Source: Methylocystis heyeri
GTDB lineage: Bacteria; Pseudomonadota; Alphaproteobacteria; Rhizobiales; Beijerinckiaceae
Direction of reading: 5' to 3'
Assembly (NCBI RefSeq): GCF_004802635.2
Contig: NZ_CP046052.1
Span: forward strand, 992,001-1,056,000
Length of the DNA stretch: 64,000 bases
Shown: positions 1 to 9,304 of the stretch, one piece after another
How the letters are laid out: each line of letters begins with the position of its first letter
Numbering within the stretch: position 1 is the first letter of the stretch
Translations under genes and position numbers: made by a program
Notes under the pieces: generated by a model
Told to the model about the DNA's origin: nothing
The model's input: the letters and a program-made list of their open reading frames with translations, nothing else
Database searches by the model: none

Positions 1-2
1 GG

Positions 3-2618
3 GGCTTGCGCAAGCTGCCCTTCGATACGGATTCGCGCTTCTCCGCGAAGCTGCATTACGTTCTCGGCGCCGGAGGCCGGGTGTTGGAGGCCGGCGGCGC
101 CTTGCGCCTCGGCAAGGGATTCTTTCGGCTGGAGGAGCCCGATTTCGAGCCTGTCATGATAACCGAGCTCTCGGGCGCCGCGCATTGGGACGCGGCGAAC
201 CGCCAGTTCGTCGTTTCTCCCGTGATCGTAAAGACGGCGGTTCTGGATCTCGCCATCGAGGGCGCGGTGGCTCCGCCGCCTCCGGACATCGGGGCAGGGC
301 AGGAAAATCCGGCTTCCGATCTCTGGAAGGCCTCGTTTCGCCTCGCCAAGCCGACCGTGCTGGCGCCCGAGCGGCCAGGACAGCAGCCGCTTCATATAGA
401 CCGGTCCGAGATGAGGCTGCAGCTTTCGCTCGCCCGGCAGAAGTTCGAGCTCACCCGCTTCGAACTCGGCTCTCCGGAGGCCAACGTGACCGGCTCGGCG
501 GTGATCGATTGGGTCTCCAGCCCGCATGTCGCTTATGGGATCAATCTGGAGAACACCCAGATCGGCGCCTTGACCCGGCTCGCGCCGACCCACGCCGCCG
601 CGCCGGTCAGATATTGGCTCACCGAACATGCGCCGGCCGGAATCATCAGGCGAGGGGAGTTCAAGGCGGATTTCACCCAGTCCGACATGGTGGCGATGCG
701 CTACGAAAATCCGCCGACCGACGCGGCGATTCACGGCGAAGCCGAAGTCGTGAACGTCTCCCTCGTCGATCTCATTCCCGGATTGCCGCCGGTCACAGTC
801 CTTGCGGCGCATCTGCACCAGACCGGAAGGACATTCAGCCTGGACGGGGCGAGCGGCTATCTGGACACGCATCACGAGCATCGCATCAATCTGAGCGAAG
901 GGCGCCTGGCGATCGCGGACAACTCCGTGAAGCCGTCTCCGTCGACGCTCGACCTTCGTCTTGCGGGCGGCGTCGAGGCCGCGGCCGAAATCGTGTCCAT
1001 TCCGAGTCTTGCGCCTCTGGTGCGTCTTCCCCTCGAGCCGTCGCAGCTCAAGGGACAGATCGAGGGCCGCCTGCACGCCGATCTCGAAATCGGCGACAAT
1101 GCGCGGGCCGACCGCACGGTCGTGGCGGTGGAAGCCAATGCGTTCAATCTATCGATCGAGCGCTTTTTCGGCGCGGAACGGCTCGAGGGCGCGGCGCTCA
1201 ACATCGTCGACGATCCGGCTTCGGGTCTGAAGGTCACGGGCGGCGGGCGGCTGTATGGGGGGTCGGCCACCATAGACCTGAAGCGCGCGCCGGGAGAAGG
1301 AGCGCCGACCCAGGCGCAGCTTTCCCTCGTCCTGGACGACGCTGCGCGCGCCAAGGCGGGCTTCGCGCTTCCGGGGGTCTCGGGCCCGGTGGTGGCGCTG
1401 GTGAAGACGAACCTGCCTTTCAACGAGGCCGAAACCCCCGTTGAACTCGACCTTTCGCGCGCGTCCCTGGACAATATCCTGCCCGGCGTCGCCAAACCGG
1501 CGGGCAAACCGGCGAAGGCGCAATTCACCTTCTCGAAACGGCCGGAAGGCGTGACGCTCGAGCGCTTTACATTCGAAACCGGCCCCACCCAGATCGCCGG
1601 CGTGGTCGATCTTTCCAAGGAAGGGGCGTTTCGCTCGGCGAAGTTCTCGCAGTTCCGCCTTTCGCCCGGGGACGAGGCGCGGGTCGAAGTCCAGCGCGCT
1701 GGGGAAGGTCTGAAGCTCTCCGTGCGTGGAACCAATCTCGATGCGCGTGCCGTGCTGCGCGGCCTCACCTCGACAGTCAGCGAGAAGCCGTCGCAGGGCG
1801 GCGGCAAGGCGGCGGCCATTTCCTTCGACGATCTCGATCTCGACCTGAAGTCGCCGATCGTCTCCGGATTCGGCAAGCAGATACTGTCGAACGTCGACCT
1901 CAAATGGGAGCGCAAGGGGGGACGCGTCCGGCAATTTGCGCTCTCGGGCAATTTCGGGCGCGAGCCACTTTCGGTCGCGTTGAGCCGGGGCGACGCGGCG
2001 ACGCCCCAGATCGAGATATCCACCGCCGACGGCGGCGCGCTCCTGTCTTTCCTGGATCTCTACGGGCGCATGGACTCGGGGATGCTGGGCGCCAGAATTC
2101 AGCTGGGCCAGGGCCGTTCCGACGGCGTAGTGACCATTCGCGACTTCTACCTCAAGAACGAGCCGGCCATGCGCCAGCTGATGTCTCAGGGCGCGTCGAG
2201 AGTCGACGACAAGGGCGGCTTCAGATTCGACCCGGAATCGGTCCGAGTCCAGCGCCTCCAGGCCGGTTTCATGTGGTCCGGAGGCAGGTTGTCGCTGCGC
2301 GACGGCATCATGTCGGGTCCCGAAATGGGATTGTCTTTCGACGGCTATATCGACATGTCGCGGGAGACCGTGGACATCGGCGGCTCCTATGTGCCGGTCT
2401 ACGGGCTGAACAATCTGGTCTCCAATATACCGGTGTTCGGGCAGATACTCACCGGGGGAGCGCATGAGGGAATATTTGCGCTCAATTATCGCGTCACCGG
2501 CGCGCTGGGTTCTCCGACCGTGAGGGTCAATCCGCTTTCGGCCCTGACCCCGGGGCTGTTTCGCAAGATCATGGGCGTGATGGACAACACCGCGAGTCCG
2601 CCGGAGCCCGGCCGCTGA
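3..2618 (+). CDS. AsmA-like / DUF3971 (YhdP-type) protein, C-terminal part
   Basis: The frame is open to the left edge, so the true start lies upstream and about 870 residues are visible. The chain consists of alternating beta-rich stretches with many short Gly/Asp/Arg-rich strands. It ends with an NPLSALTPGLFRKIMG-type tail, which is the usual C-terminus of alphaproteobacterial DUF3971/AsmA-like proteins. Family members are inner-membrane-anchored periplasmic proteins with a bridge-like fold, linked in enterobacteria to phospholipid transport and outer-membrane homeostasis. The membrane anchor is outside the window. It is followed after 88 bases by metG on the same strand; no terminator is obvious between them. 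The family assignment rests on overall pattern and the tail, not on a catalytic motif. Confidence 0.75.
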   Translation, partial: GLRKLPFDTDSRFSAKLHYVLGAGGRVLEAGGALRLGKGFFRLEEPDFEPVMITELSGAAHWDAANRQFVVSPVIVKTAVLDLAIEGAVAPPPPDIGAGQENPASDLWKASFRLAKPTVLAPERPGQQPLHIDRSEMRLQLSLARQKFELTRFELGSPEANVTGSAVIDWVSSPHVAYGINLENTQIGALTRLAPTHAAAPVRYWLTEHAPAGIIRRGEFKADFTQSDMVAMRYENPPTDAAIHGEAEVVNVSLVDLIPGLPPVTVLAAHLHQTGRTFSLDGASGYLDTHHEHRINLSEGRLAIADNSVKPSPSTLDLRLAGGVEAAAEIVSIPSLAPLVRLPLEPSQLKGQIEGRLHADLEIGDNARADRTVVAVEANAFNLSIERFFGAERLEGAALNIVDDPASGLKVTGGGRLYGGSATIDLKRAPGEGAPTQAQLSLVLDDAARAKAGFALPGVSGPVVALVKTNLPFNEAETPVELDLSRASLDNILPGVAKPAGKPAKAQFTFSKRPEGVTLERFTFETGPTQIAGVVDLSKEGAFRSAKFSQFRLSPGDEARVEVQRAGEGLKLSVRGTNLDARAVLRGLTSTVSEKPSQGGGKAAAISFDDLDLDLKSPIVSGFGKQILSNVDLKWERKGGRVRQFALSGNFGREPLSVALSRGDAATPQIEISTADGGALLSFLDLYGRMDSGMLGARIQLGQGRSDGVVTIRDFYLKNEPAMRQLMSQGASRVDDKGGFRFDPESVRVQRLQAGFMWSGGRLSLRDGIMSGPEMGLSFDGYIDMSRETVDIGGSYVPVYGLNNLVSNIPVFGQILTGGAHEGIFALNYRVTGALGSPTVRVNPLSALTPGLFRKIMGVMDNTASPPEPGR

Positions 2619-2706
2619 CCTCAGTCTTCCCGGTTGCGGACCGGAACCGGCTCGCAGACGCTCTATCCGCTTTCCCGCGCCGCGAAAGCGCGGTAAACCC
2701 GCGCCT

Positions 2707-4275
2707 ATGACGCAGCGCCCGACCTATATGATCTCGACCGCCATTCCTTATGCGAACGGCGCGCCCCACATCGGCCATGCCTATGAGCGCATCGCCACCG
2801 ACGCTTTCGCAAGGTGGAAGCGCCTGGAGGGCTTCGATGTCCTGTTCGTCACCGGCATGGACGAGCACGGCCAGAAGATGCAGCGCACGGCCGAACGCGA
2901 AGGGCTGACGCCGCAAGGGCTCGCCGACCGCACCGCGGCGCAGTTCGAACGGATGGGCGAGGTTCTGAACGCCCGCGCCGACGACATCGTGCGCACGACC
3001 CAGGAGCGCCACAAGCAGGCGGCGCTGGAAATATGGCGTCGCATGGAGGCGAACGGCGACATCTATCTCGCGAAATATGCGGGATGGTATTCGGTGCGCG
3101 ACGAAGCCTATTACGACGAAGGCGAATTGACCGAGCGGGACGGCAAGAAATACGCCCCCACCGGCACGCCGGTCGAATGGGTCGAGGAGGAGAGCTGGTT
3201 CTTCCGGCTCTCGGCCTATGGCGAAAAGCTGCTCGCTCATTACGAGTCGCATCCCGATTTCATCACGCCCGAGCATTACAAGAATGAAATCGTCGCCTTC
3301 GTAAAGCGCGGCCTCGCCGATCTTTCCATCTCGCGCACGACCTTCGACTGGGGCATTCCGATACCGGCCAGCCCCCAGACCAGCTCCAGCCATGTGATGT
3401 ATGTCTGGGTCGACGCCCTGACCAATTACATCACCGCGACCGGCTGGCTCACCGGGCAGGGCGACCGAGTCCGTTTCTGGCCCGCCGACGCCCATGTCAT
3501 CGGCAAGGACATCACCCGTTTCCACGCCATTTTCTGGCCGGCTTTCCTGCTCTCCGCGAGCGCGCCTCTGCCCGAGAAAATCGTCGTACACGGCTTCCTG
3601 TTCAGCCGCGGCGAGAAAATGTCGAAGTCGGTCGGCAATGTGGTCGATCCCATCGAGCTCGCCGAGCGCTATGGCGTCGATCAACTGCGCTATTTCTTCC
3701 TGCGCGAAATTCCCTTCGGACAGGACGGCAATTATTCGCATGAGGCGATCGTCAACCGCATCAACGCCGACCTCGCCAACGACCTCGGCAATCTCGCCCA
3801 GCGCTCGCTCTCCATGATCGCCAAGAACTGCGGCGGCGCGGTTCCGCGCCTTCACGAGACGCTGGAAGAAGACGCCAGGATCCTCAATGAATCCGGCGGC
3901 GTCGTTGAACTCGCGCGCCGCGCCATGGACGCCTACCGGCCCGACCATGCGCTGGCCGAGATTTTCCGGGTCGTCGCCGAGGCCAATCGCTATTTCGCGA
4001 GTCAGGAGCCCTGGGCGAAAAAGAAGTCCGATCCGGCGCGCATGGAGACGATCCTCTACGTCACCGCCGAGACGCTGCGGCGGCTGGCGATCCCGCTGCA
4101 GGCCTTCATCCCTGCGGGGGCAGGGGCTCTGCTCGATCTCCTCGCCGTGCCGCTCGAGGCGCGCGAATTCATCCACGCCAGCGCCGACCATGCGTTGGTT
4201 TCGGGCGCGCCGCTGCCGGCCCCGGCTCCGATATTCCCGCGATTTGTGGAGGAGGAAAGCGCCTCAAACCCGTGA
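2707..4275 (+). CDS. metG: methionyl-tRNA synthetase
   Basis: The cytosolic enzyme charges initiator and elongator tRNA-Met with methionine at the cost of ATP. The 522-residue protein has the HIGH signature at residues 21-24, preceded by the typical TAIPYANGAP segment, and the KMSKS loop near residues 304-308. The four-cysteine zinc knuckle and the C-terminal dimerisation domain of the E. coli enzyme are absent, as in the short MetG form common in alphaproteobacteria. The ATG start gives a clean N-terminus. In many relatives metG is followed directly by tatD and a metallo-beta-lactamase-fold gene; here those two lie about 13 kb away on the other strand. Confidence 0.97.
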   Translation: MTQRPTYMISTAIPYANGAPHIGHAYERIATDAFARWKRLEGFDVLFVTGMDEHGQKMQRTAEREGLTPQGLADRTAAQFERMGEVLNARADDIVRTTQERHKQAALEIWRRMEANGDIYLAKYAGWYSVRDEAYYDEGELTERDGKKYAPTGTPVEWVEEESWFFRLSAYGEKLLAHYESHPDFITPEHYKNEIVAFVKRGLADLSISRTTFDWGIPIPASPQTSSSHVMYVWVDALTNYITATGWLTGQGDRVRFWPADAHVIGKDITRFHAIFWPAFLLSASAPLPEKIVVHGFLFSRGEKMSKSVGNVVDPIELAERYGVDQLRYFFLREIPFGQDGNYSHEAIVNRINADLANDLGNLAQRSLSMIAKNCGGAVPRLHETLEEDARILNESGGVVELARRAMDAYRPDHALAEIFRVVAEANRYFASQEPWAKKKSDPARMETILYVTAETLRRLAIPLQAFIPAGAGALLDLLAVPLEAREFIHASADHALVSGAPLPAPAPIFPRFVEEESASNP

Positions 4276-4369
4276 GGGGCGGCGGGTCGAGCCGCTCGCG
4301 AGGGATTGCGGGCGGCGCCAAGCCGACTTCGGCCTCTGCCTCAGAGCATCGACAAGGGTGAAGATAAAC

Positions 4370-4699
4370 CTAGTGCTGATGGCTTAAGTCTCTCTTGTAA
4401 TGAGTGGCGTCGGTATAGGTAAATATAATTTCCAGCTCATCGCCAAGCTGGCGAACCCTGTATTTGGTGAACTGGCCGGTCGACCAGTGCGCCGAAAACA
4501 AAAATACATCTCCCACCAGTCTCGGATCGTATATTTCGGCCACTTCTCCATCATTCGGGTCAAAGGCTTGGACATCGAGTCCATCGTCTGTTTTGGAGAT
4601 CGCAATAACTATATTGTGGTTCCATTGGTCGACGCAGACCCAACGACCAACCCAGGAATCCAGCTCCGCCGTCGACCTCTCGGTTTTATCAGTGGTCAC
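4370..4699 (-). CDS. small hypothetical protein
   Basis: This 109-residue protein is not recognised. The GTG start at 4699 is chosen because GGGGAAG stands five bases upstream; an earlier in-frame start would add a low-quality Arg/Pro-rich leader. The sequence is acidic, with alternating short strands rich in Trp, Asp and Val (for example WVGRWVCVDQWNH and DPNDGEVAEIYDP), suggesting a small all-beta cytoplasmic protein. There is no signal peptide or membrane segment. GC content is lower than in metG. It is convergent with metG and lies in a spacer that otherwise holds nothing, so it may be an acquired orphan gene. Confidence 0.6.
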   Translation of the reverse strand: MTTDKTERSTAELDSWVGRWVCVDQWNHNIVIAISKTDDGLDVQAFDPNDGEVAEIYDPRLVGDVFLFSAHWSTGQFTKYRVRQLGDELEIIFTYTDATHYKRDLSHQH

Positions 4700-4877
4700 G
4701 ATGCTTCCCCGTATCGAGTTATCGAAAGCATTGATAGGCGCTGTCCGCGGATTTGTCGCCGGCCGCGTGATTGCGGAGGAAATCGGCCTTCGCCGCTCCG
4801 GGCGCGAAACAGCTATTGCCAAAGCTGAAGGTTAAGCGTCTATTAAGAATAAGATTGCGTAGGGTTGAGTTGATCCC

Positions 4878-5681
4878 GTGTCGAAGCGTTATTGGCCGGC
4901 GCTTTTATGGGGCCTGTCGGCGCTGACGACGCCGGCGGGAGCGGGCGCTTTGCTCGCGCCCGAGGGCGAGGGCCTGCTCATCGTCACGACGACCTTCGCC
5001 GACGCCAACGACGCCTATGACCGGCGCGGCAGGCTGATAAAGACGCCGCCCTATCACAAATTCGAAACGCAGGCCTATCTCGAATACGGCGCCGCCGGAT
5101 GGCTGACGGTGGCCGCAGAGGCGAGCGCGATGGATTTTCACGGCTCGCGGGGGCAAGCCTCGCTCGCGGCGCCCGATGCGCCCCGTTACAGCGGCCTCGG
5201 CCTCGGCGCCTTAGCTGGGCGCGTCCCGATAACCGAAGTGGAAGGGGTGTTCGTTTCGCTGCAGGCCGGCCTGCGCGCGGCGTCCTCGCATAGCGCGCAG
5301 ACCTTCCTCGACATGAAGGAAAGACAGCAGTTCGACGCGAGGCTTCAGTTTTTCCGGGGCTTCCGGCTGATGGATCTCGACGCTTTCTGCGACGCCCAGT
5401 TCGGCTTCCGCACGGCGGGGCAGAACGGGGACGAAGCCCGCATCGATCTGACCGCGGGGCTGCGGCCCGCGCCGCGCTTCATGGTGCTGGCCCAGAGCTT
5501 CACTGCCCTGTCGCTGTCGCGGAGCGCGTCGGGCGGCGTCGCTGCGCAGAAATTCCAGATCAGCGGCGTCTATGACATCGACGCCACCTTTTCTGTCCAG
5601 CTCGGCTTTGTCGATGCGCCGATGGGCGTGAATTCGCCCGCCGAGCGGGGCGTGATCAGCGCGCTCTGGGCGCGGTTTTGA
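4878..5681 (+). CDS. secreted protein, putative outer-membrane beta-barrel
   Basis: The 267-residue product starts at GTG with a Sec-type signal peptide (basic start, WPALLWGLSALTTPAGAGA core, cleavage about residue 23). The remainder consists of short amphipathic strands with Tyr/Phe/Leu alternation and ends in Phe (ALWARF), as outer-membrane barrels often do. No enzyme motif is seen. A barrel fold is inferred from strand alternation and the terminal aromatic only; the exact family is unknown. It stands alone: the prfH-rtcB pair downstream is convergent to it. Confidence 0.5.
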   Translation: MSKRYWPALLWGLSALTTPAGAGALLAPEGEGLLIVTTTFADANDAYDRRGRLIKTPPYHKFETQAYLEYGAAGWLTVAAEASAMDFHGSRGQASLAAPDAPRYSGLGLGALAGRVPITEVEGVFVSLQAGLRAASSHSAQTFLDMKERQQFDARLQFFRGFRLMDLDAFCDAQFGFRTAGQNGDEARIDLTAGLRPAPRFMVLAQSFTALSLSRSASGGVAAQKFQISGVYDIDATFSVQLGFVDAPMGVNSPAERGVISALWARF

Positions 5682-5724
5682 GGGTTGAGGGTGGAGCCGG
5701 GTTTCTCCGGCTCCGCCTCACAGG

Positions 5725-6357
5725 TCATCGCGCCGCCGGCCTGAAATCCGGCCCCTCGAAGCGAAGGCCGGCGGCGCCGCGCTCCACTTTTCGATGCGTC
5801 GCATGAATCAAGCGCGTCTCGCCTTCGCGCTGGACTTGCGCCCTGGCGTTCAGCAGCGCTTCGAGACGCTCCATCGCGAGCGCCTTGTTGCGATGCTGAG
5901 ACCGCCCATCCCTCGCCGTGGCGGAAAGCCCGGTCGGCGCATGGATGGCGCGCACGGCGCTTTCGGTCTTGTTCTGATGCTGGCCGCCCGGTCCGCCGGC
6001 GCGGAAGCTTTCGAACCGGATATCGGACCGATCGGGCGCCTTCCCTTCCTCCGGCGAAGGCAGCTCGAACACGCCGATGAACCAGTTCTTTCGCGCGAGC
6101 CCCGGCCGCAGCGGGCTTTTATGCACCCATTGCACGGAGCCCGAGGTCCAGCGTCCGGCTATTTCGGACTCGGCGGCGCCGGCGAGAACGACGATGGCGG
6201 CGCCGGGGCCATGCCGGTCCTGGTTTTCCGCCAGCGGCGCGATGGCGCAGTCGCAATCCGCCACCTCGGCCTCGGCCGCCACCCGCCGCAAAGCGTGGGC
6301 GAGGGCCATGCGGCATTCCGCAGGCCCCCAACCCGATGTGAAGAGCAGGCGGATCAT
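5725..6357 (-). CDS. prfH: peptide chain release factor-like protein PrfH
   Basis: The 210-residue protein has the release-factor catalytic domain with [16 protein letters not shown] around residues 121-136; the GGQ at 124-126 is the peptidyl-tRNA hydrolysis loop. The stop-codon-recognition domain of RF1/RF2 is missing, as in all PrfH proteins. The N-terminal 100 residues match the PrfH-specific region. Its ATG overlaps the rtcB stop by four bases (ATGA), so the two are translationally coupled. PrfH proteins are known to act on ribosomes with damaged 16S rRNA decoding centres, releasing the stalled chain so that the partner ligase can repair the RNA. Confidence 0.93.
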   Translation of the reverse strand: MIRLLFTSGWGPAECRMALAHALRRVAAEAEVADCDCAIAPLAENQDRHGPGAAIVVLAGAAESEIAGRWTSGSVQWVHKSPLRPGLARKNWFIGVFELPSPEEGKAPDRSDIRFESFRAGGPGGQHQNKTESAVRAIHAPTGLSATARDGRSQHRNKALAMERLEALLNARAQVQREGETRLIHATHRKVERGAAGLRFEGPDFRPAAR

Positions 6358-7478
6358 CGGCGCGCCTCCTCGACCGCCTTTTTCACCGTGACCATCGGCC
6401 GGAAAGAGGCGACGACGCGCGCGAGGCCAAAGCTTTCGAGATCCGCGATCACCCCTTCTATCGGCTTGTAGGCCTCGGGCGCCTCTTCGACGAGCAGCGC
6501 GCGATCCTCGCAGATCACCCTTCCGCCGAAAGGATTGCGCCTGAGCCGCTCGCGATCCGATTTGGTCGCGCCGACCCGTCCCGCCATGGAGGAGCGGTCA
6601 TATTTGCGGCCGGCGCCATGGGCGAGCGAGGCGAGCGCCCGTGGCGGGGCATCGGGCAGCGGCGCCACGAGATAGGACAGCGCGCCGCGGGAGCCGGGCA
6701 CGACTACCAAGCCTCGATCCGCGGGCGCCGCTCCCTTCCGGTGCAGCACGCCTTCGGCCCCGCAGGCGACGCAGTTGTGCGAGCACTCCGACACGAGCTC
6801 GGCTTCGCAACGCAGGGCCTGCGCCGCCCGTTGCGCAATGAGCCCGCGGTTGGCAGACGCCCAGCGCAGGGCGTGATCATGGGCGCGCATATAGTCGCGC
6901 CCGTCCTCGCTGGCGGGGTCGATCGGCCCGAGCCCTTTCGACATGCGCTCCTCCATCAGCGCGTGGCCGAGGCCGCGCGATCCGGAGTGGGCGAGGACAT
7001 AGGCGCGGTCGCGGTCGACGCCGAAGGAGGCGTCAAAAACCTCCTCGACCGCTTGCAGCTCGCAGAAGTGGTTGCCGCCGCCGATGGTCCCGAGCGAGGC
7101 GTCGAAGGGGGAAGGGGGCAGACCGGCCGCCTCGATTTGGCTCCCGATGTCGACGTCATAGGGTCGCTCGATCTGGCGCAGCCGTTCGGCGGCCTTTTCG
7201 ACGCGCAGCTTGCGGGCCGGCGCGTCCAATGCGAACAGCGCCATGCCGCAGCCGGCGTCCGACCCGATGAAAGCCGGATGGATGTGGCTGGCGAGGATGG
7301 CGCAGCCGACCGGCCCGAATTTTCCCGGATGCAGATCCGGCATGCCGGCGACGCTGAGAATTCCGGGGATTTCAGCCAGTGTTTCCAATTGGCGCAGCGC
7401 GGCGCCCTCGATCCAGCATTTGGACGAGTAAAAGGCGTGGATCGGCGCGCGGCCGTCCACGATGGGAGAAGTGCCCAT
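6354..7478 (-). CDS. rtcB: RNA-splicing ligase RtcB family protein (RtcB2, PrfH-associated)
   Basis: RtcB enzymes join 2',3'-cyclic phosphate or 3'-phosphate RNA ends to 5'-OH ends using GTP and Mn2+. The 374-residue protein shows PDLHPGK (47-53), GSDAGCGM with the metal-binding Cys77, [21 protein letters not shown], and [10 protein letters not shown] near residue 288, whose His carries the GMP intermediate. It is shorter than housekeeping RtcB (about 480 residues or less), matching the PrfH-linked subfamily. It is the first gene of a two-gene operon with prfH. No rtcR-type activator gene or sigma-54 context is visible upstream; the 800-base spacer there holds only repeats. Confidence 0.93.
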   Translation of the reverse strand: MGTSPIVDGRAPIHAFYSSKCWIEGAALRQLETLAEIPGILSVAGMPDLHPGKFGPVGCAILASHIHPAFIGSDAGCGMALFALDAPARKLRVEKAAERLRQIERPYDVDIGSQIEAAGLPPSPFDASLGTIGGGNHFCELQAVEEVFDASFGVDRDRAYVLAHSGSRGLGHALMEERMSKGLGPIDPASEDGRDYMRAHDHALRWASANRGLIAQRAAQALRCEAELVSECSHNCVACGAEGVLHRKGAAPADRGLVVVPGSRGALSYLVAPLPDAPPRALASLAHGAGRKYDRSSMAGRVGATKSDRERLRRNPFGGRVICEDRALLVEEAPEAYKPIEGVIADLESFGLARVVASFRPMVTVKKAVEEARR

Positions 7479-7750
7479 GTGAAGATACCTGAGAGAAAGA
7501 CAGGATAATCCGGCGCGCTAAACTTCGTCAGCGCGCGCCCGGATGGGCCAGATTTCCCGCCTTGCGCGAGAAATCAGACCCGGGGGCTCCAGGCGGAGCA
7601 GCGAACGGAAAAAGTCATCGCTCGTCTCCCTTGATGCGGAGCGGAATGCTCGACGCGGAGCGCGTGTAGAGCACAAAATGCGCGGATTGGCAACAGGGCC
7701 GTTCAACAACGCAGGGCTCCGAATTCAGATTAATGAACCGTTACTATCCG

Positions 7751-7890
7751 CGTCATGGCCGGGCTCCGTCCCGGCCATCCACGCCGGGACACCGCGAAAC
7801 GCAGCAAGCGAGGCGGCAATGTTTCGCTTTTGTTCGAGACTCTGCGCGGCCGCAAGGCGTGGATGCCCGTGACAAGCTCGGGCATGACGC
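7751..7890. repeat. palindromic intergenic repeat element
   Basis: The outer arms are GCGTCATG and CATGACGC (7750-7757 / 7883-7890). Nested inside are ATGGCCGGG/CCCGGCCAT (7755-7763 / 7770-7778), CATCCACGCC/GGCGTGGATG (7776-7785 / 7856-7865) and ATGCCCG/CGGGCAT (7863-7869 / 7879-7885). The GCGTGGATGCCCG...CGGGCATGACG half is a widespread non-coding repeat in alphaproteobacterial spacers, often mis-annotated as short proteins. The RNA would fold into a multi-stem structure. Confidence 0.8.
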
Positions 7891-7935
7891 CGTTGTAAAC
7901 CAATTGGAAGCCTGAATTCGGAGCCCTGCTCAACA

Positions 7936-7963
7936 GCGATCGGGTGGGCGTAAAAGGCGCAAA
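7936..7963. repeat. dispersed intergenic repeat, copy 1
   Basis: The motif GCGATCGGGTGGGCGTAAAA followed by GGCGCAAA recurs almost unchanged at 30068-30095, and its GGCGCAAAA part recurs at 32006-32066. All three copies lie between genes, which identifies a dispersed repeat family in this genome. Confidence 0.65.
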
Positions 7964-8307
7964 GATGGCCTTCTCGTTCATAGCGAAGGAAGCGATATCG
8001 TTCCGTTAAGGAGTTGGACGAGACGAACGCTGGGGTCGTAAATGAGCGGCATCATGTCTGTTTTTGCGCGAAAAAGATCATCTACCTGCACTGCGCTGGC
8101 GAGCTGGGGCGACGCAGGAGTGACGACAGCGCCGGTCGAGACCGCGCCATGGGACGACAGGGCGGCTTTTCTGGCCGCGGTCAAACGAACCCTGGAAAGG
8201 GGCCGTCCCGAGATGCGTCCACATTGAACTTTCGGACCGCTCCTCGCAAAGACGGAGGGCGGCATCAAACACCGTCGCCTGGGCAGGCCGTTGATTTAAA
8301 CCTCGCC

Positions 8308-8619
8308 TCATAATGGGACGCGCTGTGGAAAGGGTATGATTTTCGCGCTATAGTCGTGTCGGATGAATCTCATGCCGAACTCGTTGTAGCCGTTCCAGAT
8401 TATATTCCCCTGGAAAATCTTCCGGCGCTTCGTGATCTCCAGAAAAACGAGCGACGGCAAGATCGCCTGCTGAGAGCAGACGACCCTGGCCCCATCGGCG
8501 CTGAGGTTGGTAACCAGACAATCGAGAGTCGAGAGCCCCGAAAATCGAATGACGCCGCCGAGATAGCAGCGGTTCCGTTGCGTGACGCGCCTCTCGACAT
8601 CAAAGGTTCCGCGCATCAT
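8308..8619 (-). CDS. PilZ domain protein
   Basis: The 103-residue single-domain protein carries the PilZ pattern: an Arg-rich segment QRNRC at residues 14-18 and NLSADGA at 38-44 (the N/DxSxxG element), which in the family bind cyclic di-GMP. The classic RxxxR is approximated by ERRVTQRNR; binding is likely but not certain. The start is taken at the ATG that overlaps the upstream gene's stop by four bases (ATGA, 8619-8616). A longer frame from a TTG at 8673 would run inside the upstream gene. It is probably a cytosolic effector coupled to the small membrane protein encoded just upstream. Confidence 0.8.
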   Translation of the reverse strand: MMRGTFDVERRVTQRNRCYLGGVIRFSGLSTLDCLVTNLSADGARVVCSQQAILPSLVFLEITKRRKIFQGNIIWNGYNEFGMRFIRHDYSAKIIPFPQRVPL

Positions 8620-8804
8620 TGCCCCGCATTCGAGCTCGCGTCGAAGATCATCGAGTAGGCTGCGACCGAGCAAAACAGCGCCCCGACGAAGACGAAAACC
8701 CAGCCTATCTTATTGAGCGACCGACTCCGGTCGCCTTGCGCCAGCAGTGGACCTCGGGGCCTGGCGTCGTAATCGGGGTGGATCGAAAATCCGAGTTTCG
8801 GCAT
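8616..8804 (-). CDS. small single-pass membrane protein
   Basis: The 62-residue product starts at ATG with GGAGA about nine bases upstream; a TTG-initiated frame from 8900 is possible but weaker. Residues 1-34 are soluble and basic/proline-rich. One strongly hydrophobic helix follows (IGWVFVFVGALFCSVAAYSMIF), then a short tail. Its stop overlaps the PilZ start (ATGA), so the two are translationally coupled and probably work together at the inner membrane. No family is recognised. Confidence 0.6.
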   Translation of the reverse strand: MPKLGFSIHPDYDARPRGPLLAQGDRSRSLNKIGWVFVFVGALFCSVAAYSMIFDASSNAGQ

Positions 8805-8903
8805 TGAAAAATCTCCGAAATTGAGCAGAGCTGGGCCGATCCTGTCTCGAAGTGAGGCAGCGACAGCGAAGCCGTCAATTTCGATCAATTTCGATACCAA
8901 AAA

Positions 8904-9290
8904 TTAAGGTTGATCAGGTCGCCGGGCGCTTTTCCATGAAAGTAGAGCTGCGTCAGCGACGAGTATGCGCTCCAAGCCGGTGATATAGAGAGATTTCTTA
9001 TCGGTTGGACGGCTCGAGCGACTGGGCGGGCTCCAATTGATCGGTTCCTGCGCCGCCAATTTCCCGAGGCGCTTCTGACGCGCTACGGCGTCGGGCATCC
9101 GATCCGACAGAAGCGATTTCGCCTGCGCTTTGTCTCTTCCTCTCGCGTTTTCAACCGCTTCGTTTTGGGGCGCTTGGCTCCGCGGAACCAGGCTCTCCAG
9201 GAGAGCATCGCCCGAGAGACCGTGTAACGCCCTCGTAAACCGTCTTTTCCAGATCTCGCCCGCTCGGCAATGGACCGGGCTATAATCCAT
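8904..9290 (-). CDS. hypothetical protein upstream of the PilZ pair
   Basis: The open frame encodes about 128 residues from ATG 9290 (or TTG 9299). Codon use looks coding, and the frame is in line with the two genes downstream (100-base gap). The product is hydrophilic with no membrane segment. It has a basic N-terminal half (EIWKRRFTRALHGL) and no recognised domain. No Shine-Dalgarno is seen, because the inverted repeat at 9305-9345 sits directly upstream of the start. It may be a leader gene of the PilZ cluster or a chance frame. Confidence 0.35.
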   Translation of the reverse strand: MDYSPVHCRAGEIWKRRFTRALHGLSGDALLESLVPRSQAPQNEAVENARGRDKAQAKSLLSDRMPDAVARQKRLGKLAAQEPINWSPPSRSSRPTDKKSLYITGLERILVADAALLSWKSARRPDQP

Positions 9291-9304
9291 CTGTTTCAAG
9301 GCGG

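Larger units (their letters stand above)
7479..8307. other. 829-base intergenic region with degenerate repeats
   Basis: No convincing gene is present. It holds a 140-base palindromic element (7751-7890), a short dispersed repeat (7936-7963), and around 8080-8290 a stretch whose reverse strand reads like a decayed copy of another intergenic repeat (a CEERSE / CRHSCVAP pattern is seen in its conceptual translation, which recurs in many Hyphomicrobiales spacers). Short open frames here have repeat-like composition and no ribosome binding sites. Confidence 0.6.

Noticed and set aside
8042-8311. Short frames in the 7.5-8.3 kb spacer
   Set aside because: Their translations match the pattern of common intergenic repeats and they lack ribosome binding sites.
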